Below are positions 1 through 5,573 of a stretch of DNA of 5,573 nucleotides, one piece after another (the first letter of the stretch is position 1; each line of letters begins with the position of its first letter). This stretch comes from Campylobacteraceae bacterium (GTDB lineage: Bacteria > Campylobacterota > Campylobacteria > Campylobacterales > Campylobacteraceae). The stretch spans positions 1-5,573 of the forward strand of contig JAISNG010000057.1 of assembly GCA_031276365.1 (NCBI GenBank), in the 5' to 3' direction. The translations under genes were made by a program, and so were the position numbers. The notes under the pieces are model-generated. The model did no database searches. It saw only the letters and a program-made list of their open reading frames with translations, and was not told where the DNA came from.

Positions 1-683
1 GAATTTACAAGCTCTGAAAAAGCTACATCTTCGCCGACTTTTGTATTTGTTTTCAGCTCCAATCCCGCCTCTATGAGCCAATTTACCCTTCGCGCAATAA
101 TCTCTTTTTCTATCTTAAATCCAGGTATTCCGTAAGTCAAAAGTCCGCCCGCTCTGTTTTGTTTTTCATACATAACAACTTTAATGCCTGCTCTTAAAAG
201 ATATGTTGCGGCGGATATGGAAGCTGGACCTGAGCCTACGATAGCAACAGATTTGCCTGTTTTTTTTGTGGTAAAAATCGGTTTTAGTCCATTTCTAAAG
301 CCGTTTTCACTTATCGCCGCTTCAATAGCGCCTATCGTAACAGCTCCATATTTGTTGTCATTCAGTGAACAGTCTCCTTCGCAAAGTCTGTCCTGCGGAC
401 ATACGCGCCCTGTAATTTCTGGAAAAGGATTGCTTTCGTTTGAGAGTGCAAATGCCGTGCGGATATCTGCTCGCGCACCTACAGCTTTGAGCCAAAACGG
501 GATAAAGTTATGCAGCGGACATTTATTATGGCAAAACGGGTCTCCGCACTGTATGCAACGGCTTGACTGCTCTTGCATATCGTCTTTTGAGAGCAATTCG
601 TAAATCTCTTTAAAATCTTTCGTTCTTTCAGTTACCGAGCGTTTTTTAATATCGGCTCTTTCAATAGTTAAAAAATCCTGCAT
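1..683 (-). CDS. gltD: Glutamate synthase (NADPH) small subunit, N-terminal part (runs off the left edge)
   Basis: This is the beta subunit of bacterial glutamate synthase (GOGAT). It takes electrons from NADPH on FAD and passes them through iron-sulfur clusters to the FMN of GltB. The reading frame starts at ATG 683-681 and stays open to the window edge, giving 227 complete residues of a protein usually about 450-490 long. Visible landmarks are Cys43, Cys46, Cys51 and Cys55 (C-x2-C-x4-C-x3-C, in RCIQCGDPFC), and Cys95, Cys101 and Cys105 (GRVCPQDRLCEGDC), which are the ligand regions for the [4Fe-4S] clusters. A Rossmann FAD-binding loop follows at about 147-155 (AIVGSGPAS), then the family motif AGGLLTYGIPGFK at about 178-190. 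The FAD loop has Ser155 where the usual GxGxxG has its third glycine. The gene follows gltB after one base, so the two are co-transcribed. The identification is secure; the C-terminal NADPH-binding half is outside the window. Confidence 0.97.
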   Translation of the reverse strand, partial: MQDFLTIERADIKKRSVTERTKDFKEIYELLSKDDMQEQSSRCIQCGDPFCHNKCPLHNFIPFWLKAVGARADIRTAFALSNESNPFPEITGRVCPQDRLCEGDCSLNDNKYGAVTIGAIEAAISENGFRNGLKPIFTTKKTGKSVAIVGSGPASISAATYLLRAGIKVVMYEKQNRAGGLLTYGIPGFKIEKEIIARRVNWLIEAGLELKTNTKVGEDVAFSELVN

Positions 684-684
684 T

Positions 685-3600
685 TTAATTTCCCTCCTGC
701 GGGTTTAGGGGAAGTCTTGTCATATCTTTAGGATAAACCATCCAAAAATCTCTTATTGAGTGTCTGAAACTGTCCATAATCTGTTTTGCCTTAGCGCTTT
801 GCGTTTCGTTGATATGCATCCTAAGAAGCCTTTTTAAAGTATGTCTTGCCTCATCCATTTCGTCCGTGTCTATACGTACGGATTTTACAAGTTCTTGGTT
901 TAATTTATCTATAAAATCATGGTCTTTATCGTAGATAAACGCCACACCGCCCGTCATTCCAGCACCAAAATTCATACCTGTTTTGCCAAGTATCAGCACC
1001 TCTCCGCCTGTCATATATTCACATGCATGGTCGCCTGTACCCTCAACAATCGCGACAGCGCCAGAGTTTCTAACGCAAAATCTCTCGCCGACATTTCCCG
1101 CAACAAAAAGCTCTCCGCCCGTTGCGCCGTAAAGACATGTGTTGCCAGCACATGAAAAATATTCGCCCTGAACTCTTGGAGTAATGACTATCTTGCCGCC
1201 GTTCATTCCCTTGCCGACATAATCATTTGCAACTCCATGCAGATGAATCGTAACGCCGTTAATCAAAAACACGCCCAAAGACTGCCCTGCAATACCGTCC
1301 AGATTATAGACAATACTGTCTTCGTTTAAACCTTTGTTGCCGTAAAATTTCGCAATTTCACCGCTTGTTTTCGCACCGAAACTTCGGTTTGTATTTGTTA
1401 TTGTTTTGTTGATAACGATATATTCGTTTTTGTTTTCTATGACTTTATACGCCTCTTTTAATATTTCGCTCTCATATTCGTTTTTGTCATACGGAGGATT
1501 TGAAGGCTTTTGACAAGTGTTTACGCCCTCTATATTTGTCAAAACAGAGCTAAAATCAAACTTTTTGGCAAACTCATCGTCTTTTACGTTTAAAAATTCG
1601 CTTCGTCCGACAATATCGCCTAACGACTCATAACCCAAAGATGCGAGTATCTCTCTAACATCTTCGGCTAAAAGCGTGAAGTAGTTTATTATCTTTTCAA
1701 CTGTGCCGTTAAAGTTTTCTCTGCACTCGTTGTTTTGAGTAGCCACGCCCACAGAACAGCGGTTCAAGTGGCAAACACGCAGCATTTTACAGCCCAAAAT
1801 CGTCAGCATGAGCGTACCAAACGCATAACTTTCAGCACCCAAAAGTGCGGCTTTGACGATATCAAGACCGATTTTCAAACCGCCGTCTGTTTGAAGATGT
1901 ACAAATTCGCGCAAATTGTTGTATTTAAGCGCATTGTGAGCTTCGCTAAGACCTATCTCCCATGGATTTCCCGCGAATTTTATGGAGGTCAAAGGAGCCG
2001 CGCCCGTACCGCCGTCGTTGCCTGAAATAATAATCTTATCCGCATAAGCTTTTGCTACGCCTGCGGCTATCGTGCCTACTCCTGCGGTAGAGACAAGTTT
2101 GACTGTGATAGTTGCTTCGGGATTTACCTGTTTTAAGTCAAAAATAAGCTGCGCCAAGTCTTCAATAGAATAGATATCATGATGAGGCGGCGGCGATATA
2201 AGCGTAACGCCTGGAATTGTATAGCGCAGACTTGCTATCAGCGGCGTTACTTTGTGTCCAGGAAGTTGTCCGCCCTCTCCTGGTTTTGCGCCTTGAGCGA
2301 CCTTAATCTGTATCTCTTTTGCATTTCTTAGATATTCGGGCGTAACGCCGAAACGTCCTGAGGCTATCTGTTTGATTTTGGAATTTTTGATGCTTTTTAG
2401 TCTCTCAGGCGCTTCGCCGCCCTCGCCAGAATTTGACATGCCGCCAAGTTTATACATGGCAAGCGCAATAGCTTCATGCGCTTCTGGAGAGATAGAACCC
2501 AAACTCATAGCCGCGCCGTTAAAGCGTTTAAATATCTCAGATGCAGGCTCAACTTTGCTGATATCTATAGGCTTTCTGTCGGATTTGATATCAAAAAAAT
2601 CGCGTATCATTTTTAGATTTCTTGAGAGGACAAGATTTTTCATATTTTCATAATCCGACTTCAAGCCGCTGCGCGCCGTCTGATGAATCGCATGTATAAC
2701 GCGCGGAGCGTAATCATGATACTCGCCGCCGTCCATGTATTTGTAAAATCCACCGATTTCAAGAGGAAACATTTTTGTACGGGTATCAAGCTCGTAAGCT
2801 TTGGCATGATTTTGCTCTATGCGCTTTTCCAAATCCTCATAATCAAGTCCAGGCAAAAGACAAAGAGCGTTTCTGAAGCAGTCGTTTATTATCTCGGATG
2901 ATAAACCGATGATATCAAAAAGCCCCGAATTTTTATATGAGGCTATCGTTGAGATGCCCATTTTAGAGATGATTTTAAGCAAACCCTGACCAAGCGCGTG
3001 ATTGATATTTTTCAACGCTTCTTTTGTATTGTAAGCGTCCATGTCTCTTGACTTTGCCATATCCAGCGCACTTGCATACAGCAGATAAGGATAGATAGCG
3101 CTTGCGCCGAATGCTATCAAAACAGCCGCCGAATGCGAATCCAGCACTTCGCCCGTTATCGCAACAATAGAAGCTCTGTGTCTTGCGCCGTTGTCCAAAA
3201 GAGCGTTATTTACACGTCCGACTACCATCGCCATGGGGATACATTTGTGTGTTTTGTCAAGTCCTCTGTCGTCCAAAAACACCATATGTACATTTTCGTT
3301 TCTCACCGCCTCCACGATATCATAAACCAAATCCTCCAAAGAACCATGCAGATTTTCTTCAAAAAGCGTTGAAAACGTGCGGCATTTGTACTCTTTTTTA
3401 TAAAGAGGTTGATTCGGGTCGCCGAAACTTTTCAATATATCCATGCGCTCTTGCGTAAGAATAGGCGAGATTGATTTGATGCGAAAAGCATGAAGAGGGG
3501 TTTCGTCCAGAATATTGTGAGTTTGACCAAAGTCAGTATTTAAACTCATAACGACCATTTCTCTTATTGGGTCAATTGGTGGATTGGTAACTTGAGCAAA

Positions 3601-5109
3601 TTTTTGCTTGAAAAAATCTGTAAAAAAACGCTGCTTTTGACTGAATGCGGCAAGCGGCGTATCATCCCCCATGGAGCCTGTAGCTTCCTTGCCTGACTTC
3701 ATCATCGGCTCAATAATCATCTCGCGTATCTCTTGCGTTATATTATTGTAGCGCTGCAGATATTCCAAGTTACCAAACTGATAATCCTGCGTATTTGCAA
3801 ACAAAATATCCACATACTCTTGAAGATAAAACATATTTTTGTCAAGCCATTCGGTGTACGGGTGTGAATTTTTCAGATAATCATTTATTTCTGGATTTTT
3901 CATAATTTTGCCGAATTTTAAATCAACTCCGAGCATTTCACCGCTCTGAAGCCGTCCGCGTTCTAAAATATTCTCTTCATCTACTTTAAGCACGCCATAT
4001 TCGCTTGCAATCAAAATCCTGTTATCTTTTGTGATAATATATTTAGCAGGGCGAAGACCGTTTCTATCCAAAATACACGCTATATATCTGCCGTCTGTCA
4101 AAGAGATAGCTGCAGGCCCGTCCCATGGCTCAAAACTATTGCTTGCGTATTCGTAAAACGACCTTAATTTCGCGTCTATATGCGGTGAGTTTTGCCATGG
4201 AGCAGGTATCAAAACGCGCGCCGCTTTGAAAAAATCATAACCGTTTATAAGCAAAAACTCAAATATATTATCCAAACTTGCGCTGTCGCTTACGTCATCG
4301 GTTGTAATCGGAAGTAAACTTCTCAATTCTTTGTCTGAGTAAACGGAACTTTTCAAAAATTCGCTTTTTGTTTTCAGATTGAAGCGGTTTGCGCCTATGG
4401 AGTTTATTTCGCCGTTGTGCGCAAGCGTCCTAAATGGTTGTGCGAGTTTCCATTTAGGAAGCGTATTTGTAGAAAAACGCTGATGAAACAGTGCAAAAAC
4501 AGCCTTAAAATCGCTGTTTTGCAGATCCTTATAAAACTCCCTCAGATAAGTCGGCATGACAAGACCCTTGTAGGAGATAATTTTGTCGGAAAATGATGAT
4601 ATATAAAAATCCTCATCGTCTTTAAGGGCATTTTCAATATTGCGTCTTGCCAGATACAAAAGCGCGTCAAAGCGTTTCGTAGCGATTAGAGAGTTTGGTA
4701 TGACAAAAACCTGCGTAATTTTCGGAAGCGTTTTCAGAGCCAATTCGCCAAGAACACTCGTATCTATCGGTACTTCACGATATAGCAAAATCTTTAGGTC
4801 ATTATCTTGACAAATCTCTTCAAATACGTTTTTTTGCTCCTCTTTTGTGAAAAAAACTTGAGCCACCGCAAACTGTTTGGGCAAATCCGCGCCAAGTTTC
4901 GCCGCCTCTTTTTTCATGAATTCAACAGGCAGAGAAAAAAGCAGTCCGCTGCCGTCTCCGCTTTTGCCGTCAGCGGCTATAGCGCCTCTGTGCATCATGC
5001 GCTCAAGTGCGTAAATAGCGTCTTGTACAATGTCGCGCGAAGCTATATTGTTGATATTTGCAAGCAGTCCGAAACCGCAGCTGTCTTTGTAACTTTTGTA
5101 TAATTCCAT
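685..5109 (-). CDS. gltB: Glutamate synthase (NADPH) large subunit
   Basis: This is the alpha subunit of GOGAT. It hydrolyses glutamine, channels the ammonia and reductively aminates 2-oxoglutarate to glutamate in the cytoplasm. The protein has 1474 residues from the ATG, near the family's usual 1480-1520. An N-terminal glutaminase domain (about 11-420) has catalytic Cys11 in DSCGFGLL, so the propeptide to be removed is only 10 residues. It also has RFSTNT (about 211) and HNGEIN (about 231-236). The central domain covers about 430-780. The FMN/2-oxoglutarate domain (about 800-1190) contains GEGGEAPER, PGEGGQLPG, SPPPHHDIYSIEDL and SGNDGGTGAAP. The [3Fe-4S] ligands are Cys1107, Cys1113 and Cys1118 (C-x5-C-x4-C). 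The C-terminal glycine-rich beta-helix spans about 1240-1400. A TTG at 5112 is directly before the ATG at 5109; the ATG is preferred because AAGGG lies six bases upstream of it but only three from the TTG. All expected catalytic residues are present. Confidence 0.98.
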   Translation of the reverse strand: MELYKSYKDSCGFGLLANINNIASRDIVQDAIYALERMMHRGAIAADGKSGDGSGLLFSLPVEFMKKEAAKLGADLPKQFAVAQVFFTKEEQKNVFEEICQDNDLKILLYREVPIDTSVLGELALKTLPKITQVFVIPNSLIATKRFDALLYLARRNIENALKDDEDFYISSFSDKIISYKGLVMPTYLREFYKDLQNSDFKAVFALFHQRFSTNTLPKWKLAQPFRTLAHNGEINSIGANRFNLKTKSEFLKSSVYSDKELRSLLPITTDDVSDSASLDNIFEFLLINGYDFFKAARVLIPAPWQNSPHIDAKLRSFYEYASNSFEPWDGPAAISLTDGRYIACILDRNGLRPAKYIITKDNRILIASEYGVLKVDEENILERGRLQSGEMLGVDLKFGKIMKNPEINDYLKNSHPYTEWLDKNMFYLQEYVDILFANTQDYQFGNLEYLQRYNNITQEIREMIIEPMMKSGKEATGSMGDDTPLAAFSQKQRFFTDFFKQKFAQVTNPPIDPIREMVVMSLNTDFGQTHNILDETPLHAFRIKSISPILTQERMDILKSFGDPNQPLYKKEYKCRTFSTLFEENLHGSLEDLVYDIVEAVRNENVHMVFLDDRGLDKTHKCIPMAMVVGRVNNALLDNGARHRASIVAITGEVLDSHSAAVLIAFGASAIYPYLLYASALDMAKSRDMDAYNTKEALKNINHALGQGLLKIISKMGISTIASYKNSGLFDIIGLSSEIINDCFRNALCLLPGLDYEDLEKRIEQNHAKAYELDTRTKMFPLEIGGFYKYMDGGEYHDYAPRVIHAIHQTARSGLKSDYENMKNLVLSRNLKMIRDFFDIKSDRKPIDISKVEPASEIFKRFNGAAMSLGSISPEAHEAIALAMYKLGGMSNSGEGGEAPERLKSIKNSKIKQIASGRFGVTPEYLRNAKEIQIKVAQGAKPGEGGQLPGHKVTPLIASLRYTIPGVTLISPPPHHDIYSIEDLAQLIFDLKQVNPEATITVKLVSTAGVGTIAAGVAKAYADKIIISGNDGGTGAAPLTSIKFAGNPWEIGLSEAHNALKYNNLREFVHLQTDGGLKIGLDIVKAALLGAESYAFGTLMLTILGCKMLRVCHLNRCSVGVATQNNECRENFNGTVEKIINYFTLLAEDVREILASLGYESLGDIVGRSEFLNVKDDEFAKKFDFSSVLTNIEGVNTCQKPSNPPYDKNEYESEILKEAYKVIENKNEYIVINKTITNTNRSFGAKTSGEIAKFYGNKGLNEDSIVYNLDGIAGQSLGVFLINGVTIHLHGVANDYVGKGMNGGKIVITPRVQGEYFSCAGNTCLYGATGGELFVAGNVGERFCVRNSGAVAIVEGTGDHACEYMTGGEVLILGKTGMNFGAGMTGGVAFIYDKDHDFIDKLNQELVKSVRIDTDEMDEARHTLKRLLRMHINETQSAKAKQIMDSFRHSIRDFWMVYPKDMTRLPLNPQEGN
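692..698 (-). promoter_or_regulatory. Ribosome binding site of gltD, inside the end of gltB
   Basis: The minus strand reads AGGAGGG eight bases before the gltD ATG. It lies within the last codons of gltB, with gltB's TAA at 687-685 and the gltD start at 683. This strong Shine-Dalgarno sequence supports the chosen gltD start and suggests coupled translation of the two subunits. Confidence 0.85.
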
Positions 5110-5115
5110 CAATTA

Positions 5116-5120
5116 CCCTT
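5116..5120 (-). promoter_or_regulatory. Ribosome binding site deciding the gltB start
   Basis: The minus strand reads AAGGG, then six bases, then ATG at 5109-5107. The same site is only three bases from the in-frame TTG at 5112, which is too close for normal initiation. This spacing is why the ATG is taken as the start. Confidence 0.7.
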
Positions 5121-5155
5121 ACACGTAAACATAAGTCAGGCCAAAAAAGTGTAAG

Positions 5156-5184
5156 AATATACCAAAAAAAAGCTTTAATATCAA
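5156..5184 (-). promoter_or_regulatory. Probable sigma-70 promoter of gltBD
   Basis: On the minus strand a -35-like TTGATA (5184-5179) is followed by exactly 17 bases and a -10-like TATATT (5161-5156). The base run before the -10 is rich in T (TTTTTTTTGG), as in Campylobacterota vegetative promoters. Transcription would start near 5149, giving a leader of about 40 bases before the gltB ATG. No factor-binding site for nitrogen control is recognised. Confidence 0.65.
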
Positions 5185-5205
5185 TTACTTTGTTTTTTTG
5201 AGATT

Positions 5206-5226
5206 TTGATAAATTTTATATATCAA
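5206..5226. repeat. Short inverted repeat TTGATA / TATCAA
   Basis: TTGATA at 5206-5211 and TATCAA at 5221-5226 form a perfect 6-base inverted repeat separated by nine A/T-rich bases. It lies just upstream of the predicted gltBD promoter and could be a dyad operator. In sequence this AT-rich, such repeats also arise by chance, so the regulatory reading is weak. Confidence 0.25.
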
Positions 5227-5253
5227 GATTAAAATTAAAATCTAATAAATTTT

Positions 5254-5301
5254 ATGATAAAAATAGAGTAAATTTCACTATTTTTCTAAACTTTTTATCA
5301 T
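5254..5301. repeat. AT-rich nested inverted repeats between the two divergent promoters
   Basis: ATGATAAAAA (5254-5263) is the exact reverse complement of TTTTTATCAT (5292-5301). Within it, AAAAATAG (5259-5266) is the exact reverse complement of CTATTTTT (5278-5285). The two pairings share bases 5259-5263 and so exclude each other. The region has no G/C-rich stem and no clear role. It could be a weak boundary or protein-binding dyad between gltBD and the CRISPR side, or chance in AT-rich DNA. Confidence 0.35.
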
Positions 5302-5334
5302 GTATCAAATTAAAAATTATATTACCTTAAAATA

Positions 5335-5347
5335 TTTTTTGTATAAT
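5335..5347 (+). promoter_or_regulatory. Probable promoter of the solitary-repeat RNA (T-tract plus TATAAT)
   Basis: A perfect -10 hexamer TATAAT (5342-5347) directly follows a run of six T and a G. No convincing -35 hexamer lies 16-18 bases upstream, which fits Campylobacterota promoters that use T-rich upstream DNA instead. Counting about seven bases downstream puts the transcription start at or next to 5354, the first base of the crRNA-like handle. The transcript would therefore begin with the repeat and need no 5' processing. Confidence 0.65.
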
Positions 5348-5353
5348 TTACAC

Positions 5354-5375
5354 AATTTCTACTTATCTTGTAGAT
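5354..5375 (+). repeat. Solitary Cas12a crRNA handle (type V-A direct-repeat 3' half)
   Basis: The sequence starts AATTTCTAC and ends GTAGAT, the conserved termini of the processed Cas12a repeat. TCTAC (5358-5362) pairs with GTAGA (5370-5374), forming the usual five-base-pair pseudoknot-handle stem, with the usual AAUU before it and U after it. The loop TTATCTT has seven bases, whereas familiar Cas12a handles have four or five. The 5' half of a full-length direct repeat (about 36 bases) is missing and is replaced by the promoter. No second copy is visible in the window. Confidence 0.85.
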
Positions 5376-5395
5376 TGTATGTTGTATAATTTAAA
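5376..5395 (+). other. Guide (pseudo-spacer) segment of the solitary-repeat RNA
   Basis: This is the stretch directly 3' of the handle, where Cas12a reads its seed. Bases 5376-5384 (TGTATGTTG) are identical to 5472-5480 in the cas12a promoter. Beyond base nine the ungapped alignment is almost entirely mismatched, although skipping one guide base (T5385) would extend the match through ATAAT. The segment also contains a perfect TATAAT at 5385-5390. Its own locus carries repeat sequence (AGAT) where the PAM would be, so it cannot target itself. The right boundary is nominal. Confidence 0.65.
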
Positions 5396-5403
5396 TAAAA
5401 AAA

Positions 5404-5452
5404 TCAGAAATTATTTAAGATAGCCTTTATCATTTATAGGCTATTATTCTGA
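5404..5452 (+). terminator. Two-part hairpin between the guide RNA and the cas12a promoter (possible terminator)
   Basis: ATAGCCT (5420-5426) pairs perfectly with AGGCTAT (5438-5444) around an 11-base loop. TCAGAA (5404-5409) pairs perfectly with TTCTGA (5447-5452) outside it, separated by an asymmetric internal loop. This is the only G/C-containing hairpin in the intergenic region and it sits just before the predicted cas12a -35 box. The sequence after the inner stem (TATTCT) is only partly U-rich, so it would be a weak intrinsic terminator or an RNA-stabilising 3' structure. Confidence 0.5.
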
Positions 5453-5454
5453 AA

Positions 5455-5485
5455 TTGAAGAAAAGTTTTTATGTATGTTGATAAT
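5455..5485 (+). promoter_or_regulatory. Probable promoter of cas12a
   Basis: A -10-like GATAAT (5480-5485) lies downstream of TTGAAG (5455-5460), a -35-like hexamer. The spacing is 19 bases, longer than the ideal 17, so the -35 may contribute little. Transcription would start near 5492, leaving a leader of about 17 bases that carries the ribosome binding site. The TTTA-flanked guide match falls inside this promoter. A possible alternative is the TATAAT at 5385-5390, which would give a long leader including the hairpin. Confidence 0.55.
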
Positions 5486-5491
5486 AAGTAC
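5468..5491 (+). promoter_or_regulatory. PAM-flanked target of the guide RNA in the cas12a promoter (candidate operator)
   Basis: TTTA (5468-5471) is a canonical Cas12a PAM (TTTV). It is followed at once by TGTATGTTG (5472-5480), identical to the first nine guide bases at 5376-5384. The PAM-side start of the match coincides exactly with the first base after the repeat, the register Cas12a uses. A Cas12a-RNA complex here would cover the region just upstream of the -10 box, the -10 box and the likely start site. The short match would be expected to permit binding but not cleavage. Confidence 0.65.
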
Positions 5492-5496
5492 ACAAT

Positions 5497-5503
5497 AAAG
5501 GAG
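5497..5503 (+). promoter_or_regulatory. Ribosome binding site of cas12a
   Basis: AAAGGAG ends five bases before the ATG at 5509. It is a strong, well-spaced Shine-Dalgarno sequence and fixes the start codon of a gene that is otherwise represented by only 21 codons. Confidence 0.9.
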
Positions 5504-5508
5504 TTAAA

Positions 5509-5573
5509 ATGAACAGCGAAAGTTTTAGAGATTTTACAAATCTATATTCCACCTCAAAAACATTGAGGTTTGA
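5509..5573 (+). CDS. cas12a: CRISPR-associated endonuclease Cas12a (Cpf1), first 21 residues only
   Basis: The open frame begins at ATG 5509 and runs off the right edge after 21 complete codons plus the bases GA. Its peptide contains FTNLY at residues 9-13 and SKTLRF at 16-21. This is the N-terminal wedge-domain signature of Cas12a proteins (for example FTNLYxxSKTLRFEL in the Acidaminococcus enzyme), which are normally about 1200-1300 residues. The last partial codon can only encode Glu or Asp, and Glu is the Cas12a consensus. Cas12a is an RNA-guided DNA endonuclease that processes its own crRNAs. The Cas12a-type repeat 134 bases upstream independently supports the call. The relative Cas12a2 shares repeats and a similar N-terminus (as I recall SKTLRFG in the Sulfuricurvum protein), so it is the main alternative. 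Completeness and the RuvC residues cannot be judged here. Confidence 0.88.
   Translation, partial: MNSESFRDFTNLYSTSKTLRF

Larger units (their letters stand above)
5352..5452 (+). ncRNA. Candidate Cas-regulating guide RNA (CreR-like), single repeat plus guide
   Basis: The segment is organised as promoter, one Cas12a-type repeat (5354-5375), a guide-like segment starting at 5376, and a closing hairpin (5404-5452). Only one repeat copy is present, so this is not an ordinary array. The first nine guide bases match the cas12a promoter next to a TTTA PAM at 5468-5471. Known biology: mini-CRISPRs upstream of some type I and type V-A cas genes encode CreR RNAs that direct the effector to its own promoter through partial complementarity, causing repression without cleavage. 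The inference is that this RNA does the same for the adjacent cas12a. The 3' end is uncertain and transcription has not been shown. The alternative is a decayed leftover repeat, but the PAM-plus-seed match in the promoter makes that less likely. Confidence 0.7.

Noticed and set aside
184..603. Plus-strand open frame of 139 codons opposite gltD
   Set aside because: It is antisense to gltD, whose minus-strand frame has clear Fe-S and FAD motifs. The antisense peptide resembles no known family to me and is a shadow of the real gene.
919..5103. Several plus-strand open frames of 72-98 codons inside gltB
   Set aside because: All lie antisense to continuous, motif-rich gltB coding sequence. I saw no reason to treat any of them as genes.
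5110..5112. TTG as the gltB start codon
   Set aside because: It is only three bases from the AAGGG ribosome binding site, while the adjacent ATG at 5109 is at the normal distance of six.
5336..5350. The guide RNA targeting its own promoter (TTTT PAM followed by TGTAT)
   Set aside because: The PAM is non-optimal TTTT and only five seed bases match, far weaker than the TTTA plus nine-base match in the cas12a promoter.
5354..5375. An ordinary CRISPR array
   Set aside because: Only one repeat copy is visible and it lacks the 5' half of a full repeat. No second repeat follows at spacer distance before the hairpin and cas12a promoter.
5376..5508. A small protein gene or tracrRNA between the repeat and cas12a
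   Set aside because: I found no open frame with a ribosome binding site there. Cas12a systems do not use a tracrRNA, and no anti-repeat complementary to the handle is present.

Overview
The window shows the start of a housekeeping glutamate synthase operon (gltBD, minus strand) facing away from the start of a class 2 type V CRISPR effector gene, almost certainly cas12a (plus strand), across an AT-rich divergent intergenic region of about 400 bases. The organism is a bacterium with a moderately AT-rich genome. The GltB and GltD sequences, and -10 boxes preceded by T-tracts with weak or absent -35 boxes, suggest Campylobacterota (the Arcobacter, Sulfurimonas or Sulfuricurvum kind of lineage). 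That placement is an inference and no marker gene settles it.

Positions 1-683 (minus) hold the N-terminal 227 residues of gltD, the small subunit of NADPH-dependent glutamate synthase, running off the left edge. Positions 685-5109 (minus) hold complete gltB, the large subunit, with glutaminase, central, FMN/3Fe-4S and beta-helix domains. One base separates the genes, so they form one operon. A good promoter (TTGATA, 17 bases, TATATT) lies just upstream of gltB. Together the subunits convert glutamine and 2-oxoglutarate into two glutamates.

Positions 5113-5508 hold no protein gene but are the most interesting part. In order on the plus strand there is an AT-rich stretch with inverted repeats, a T-tract/TATAAT promoter, and a solitary copy of the Cas12a crRNA handle beginning where that promoter should start transcription. 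A guide-like sequence follows, then a hairpin, then the putative cas12a promoter, a strong ribosome binding site, and the ATG of cas12a at 5509. The first nine guide bases (TGTATGTTG) recur inside the cas12a promoter directly after a canonical Cas12a PAM (TTTA).

This layout matches a single-repeat 'mini-CRISPR' encoding a Cas-regulating RNA (CreR). Cas12a loaded with this RNA would bind its own promoter through a short seed match and repress itself without cutting. The principle is known for some type I and V-A systems; this instance is read here from sequence alone. The CRISPR array and other cas genes, if present, lie beyond the right edge.
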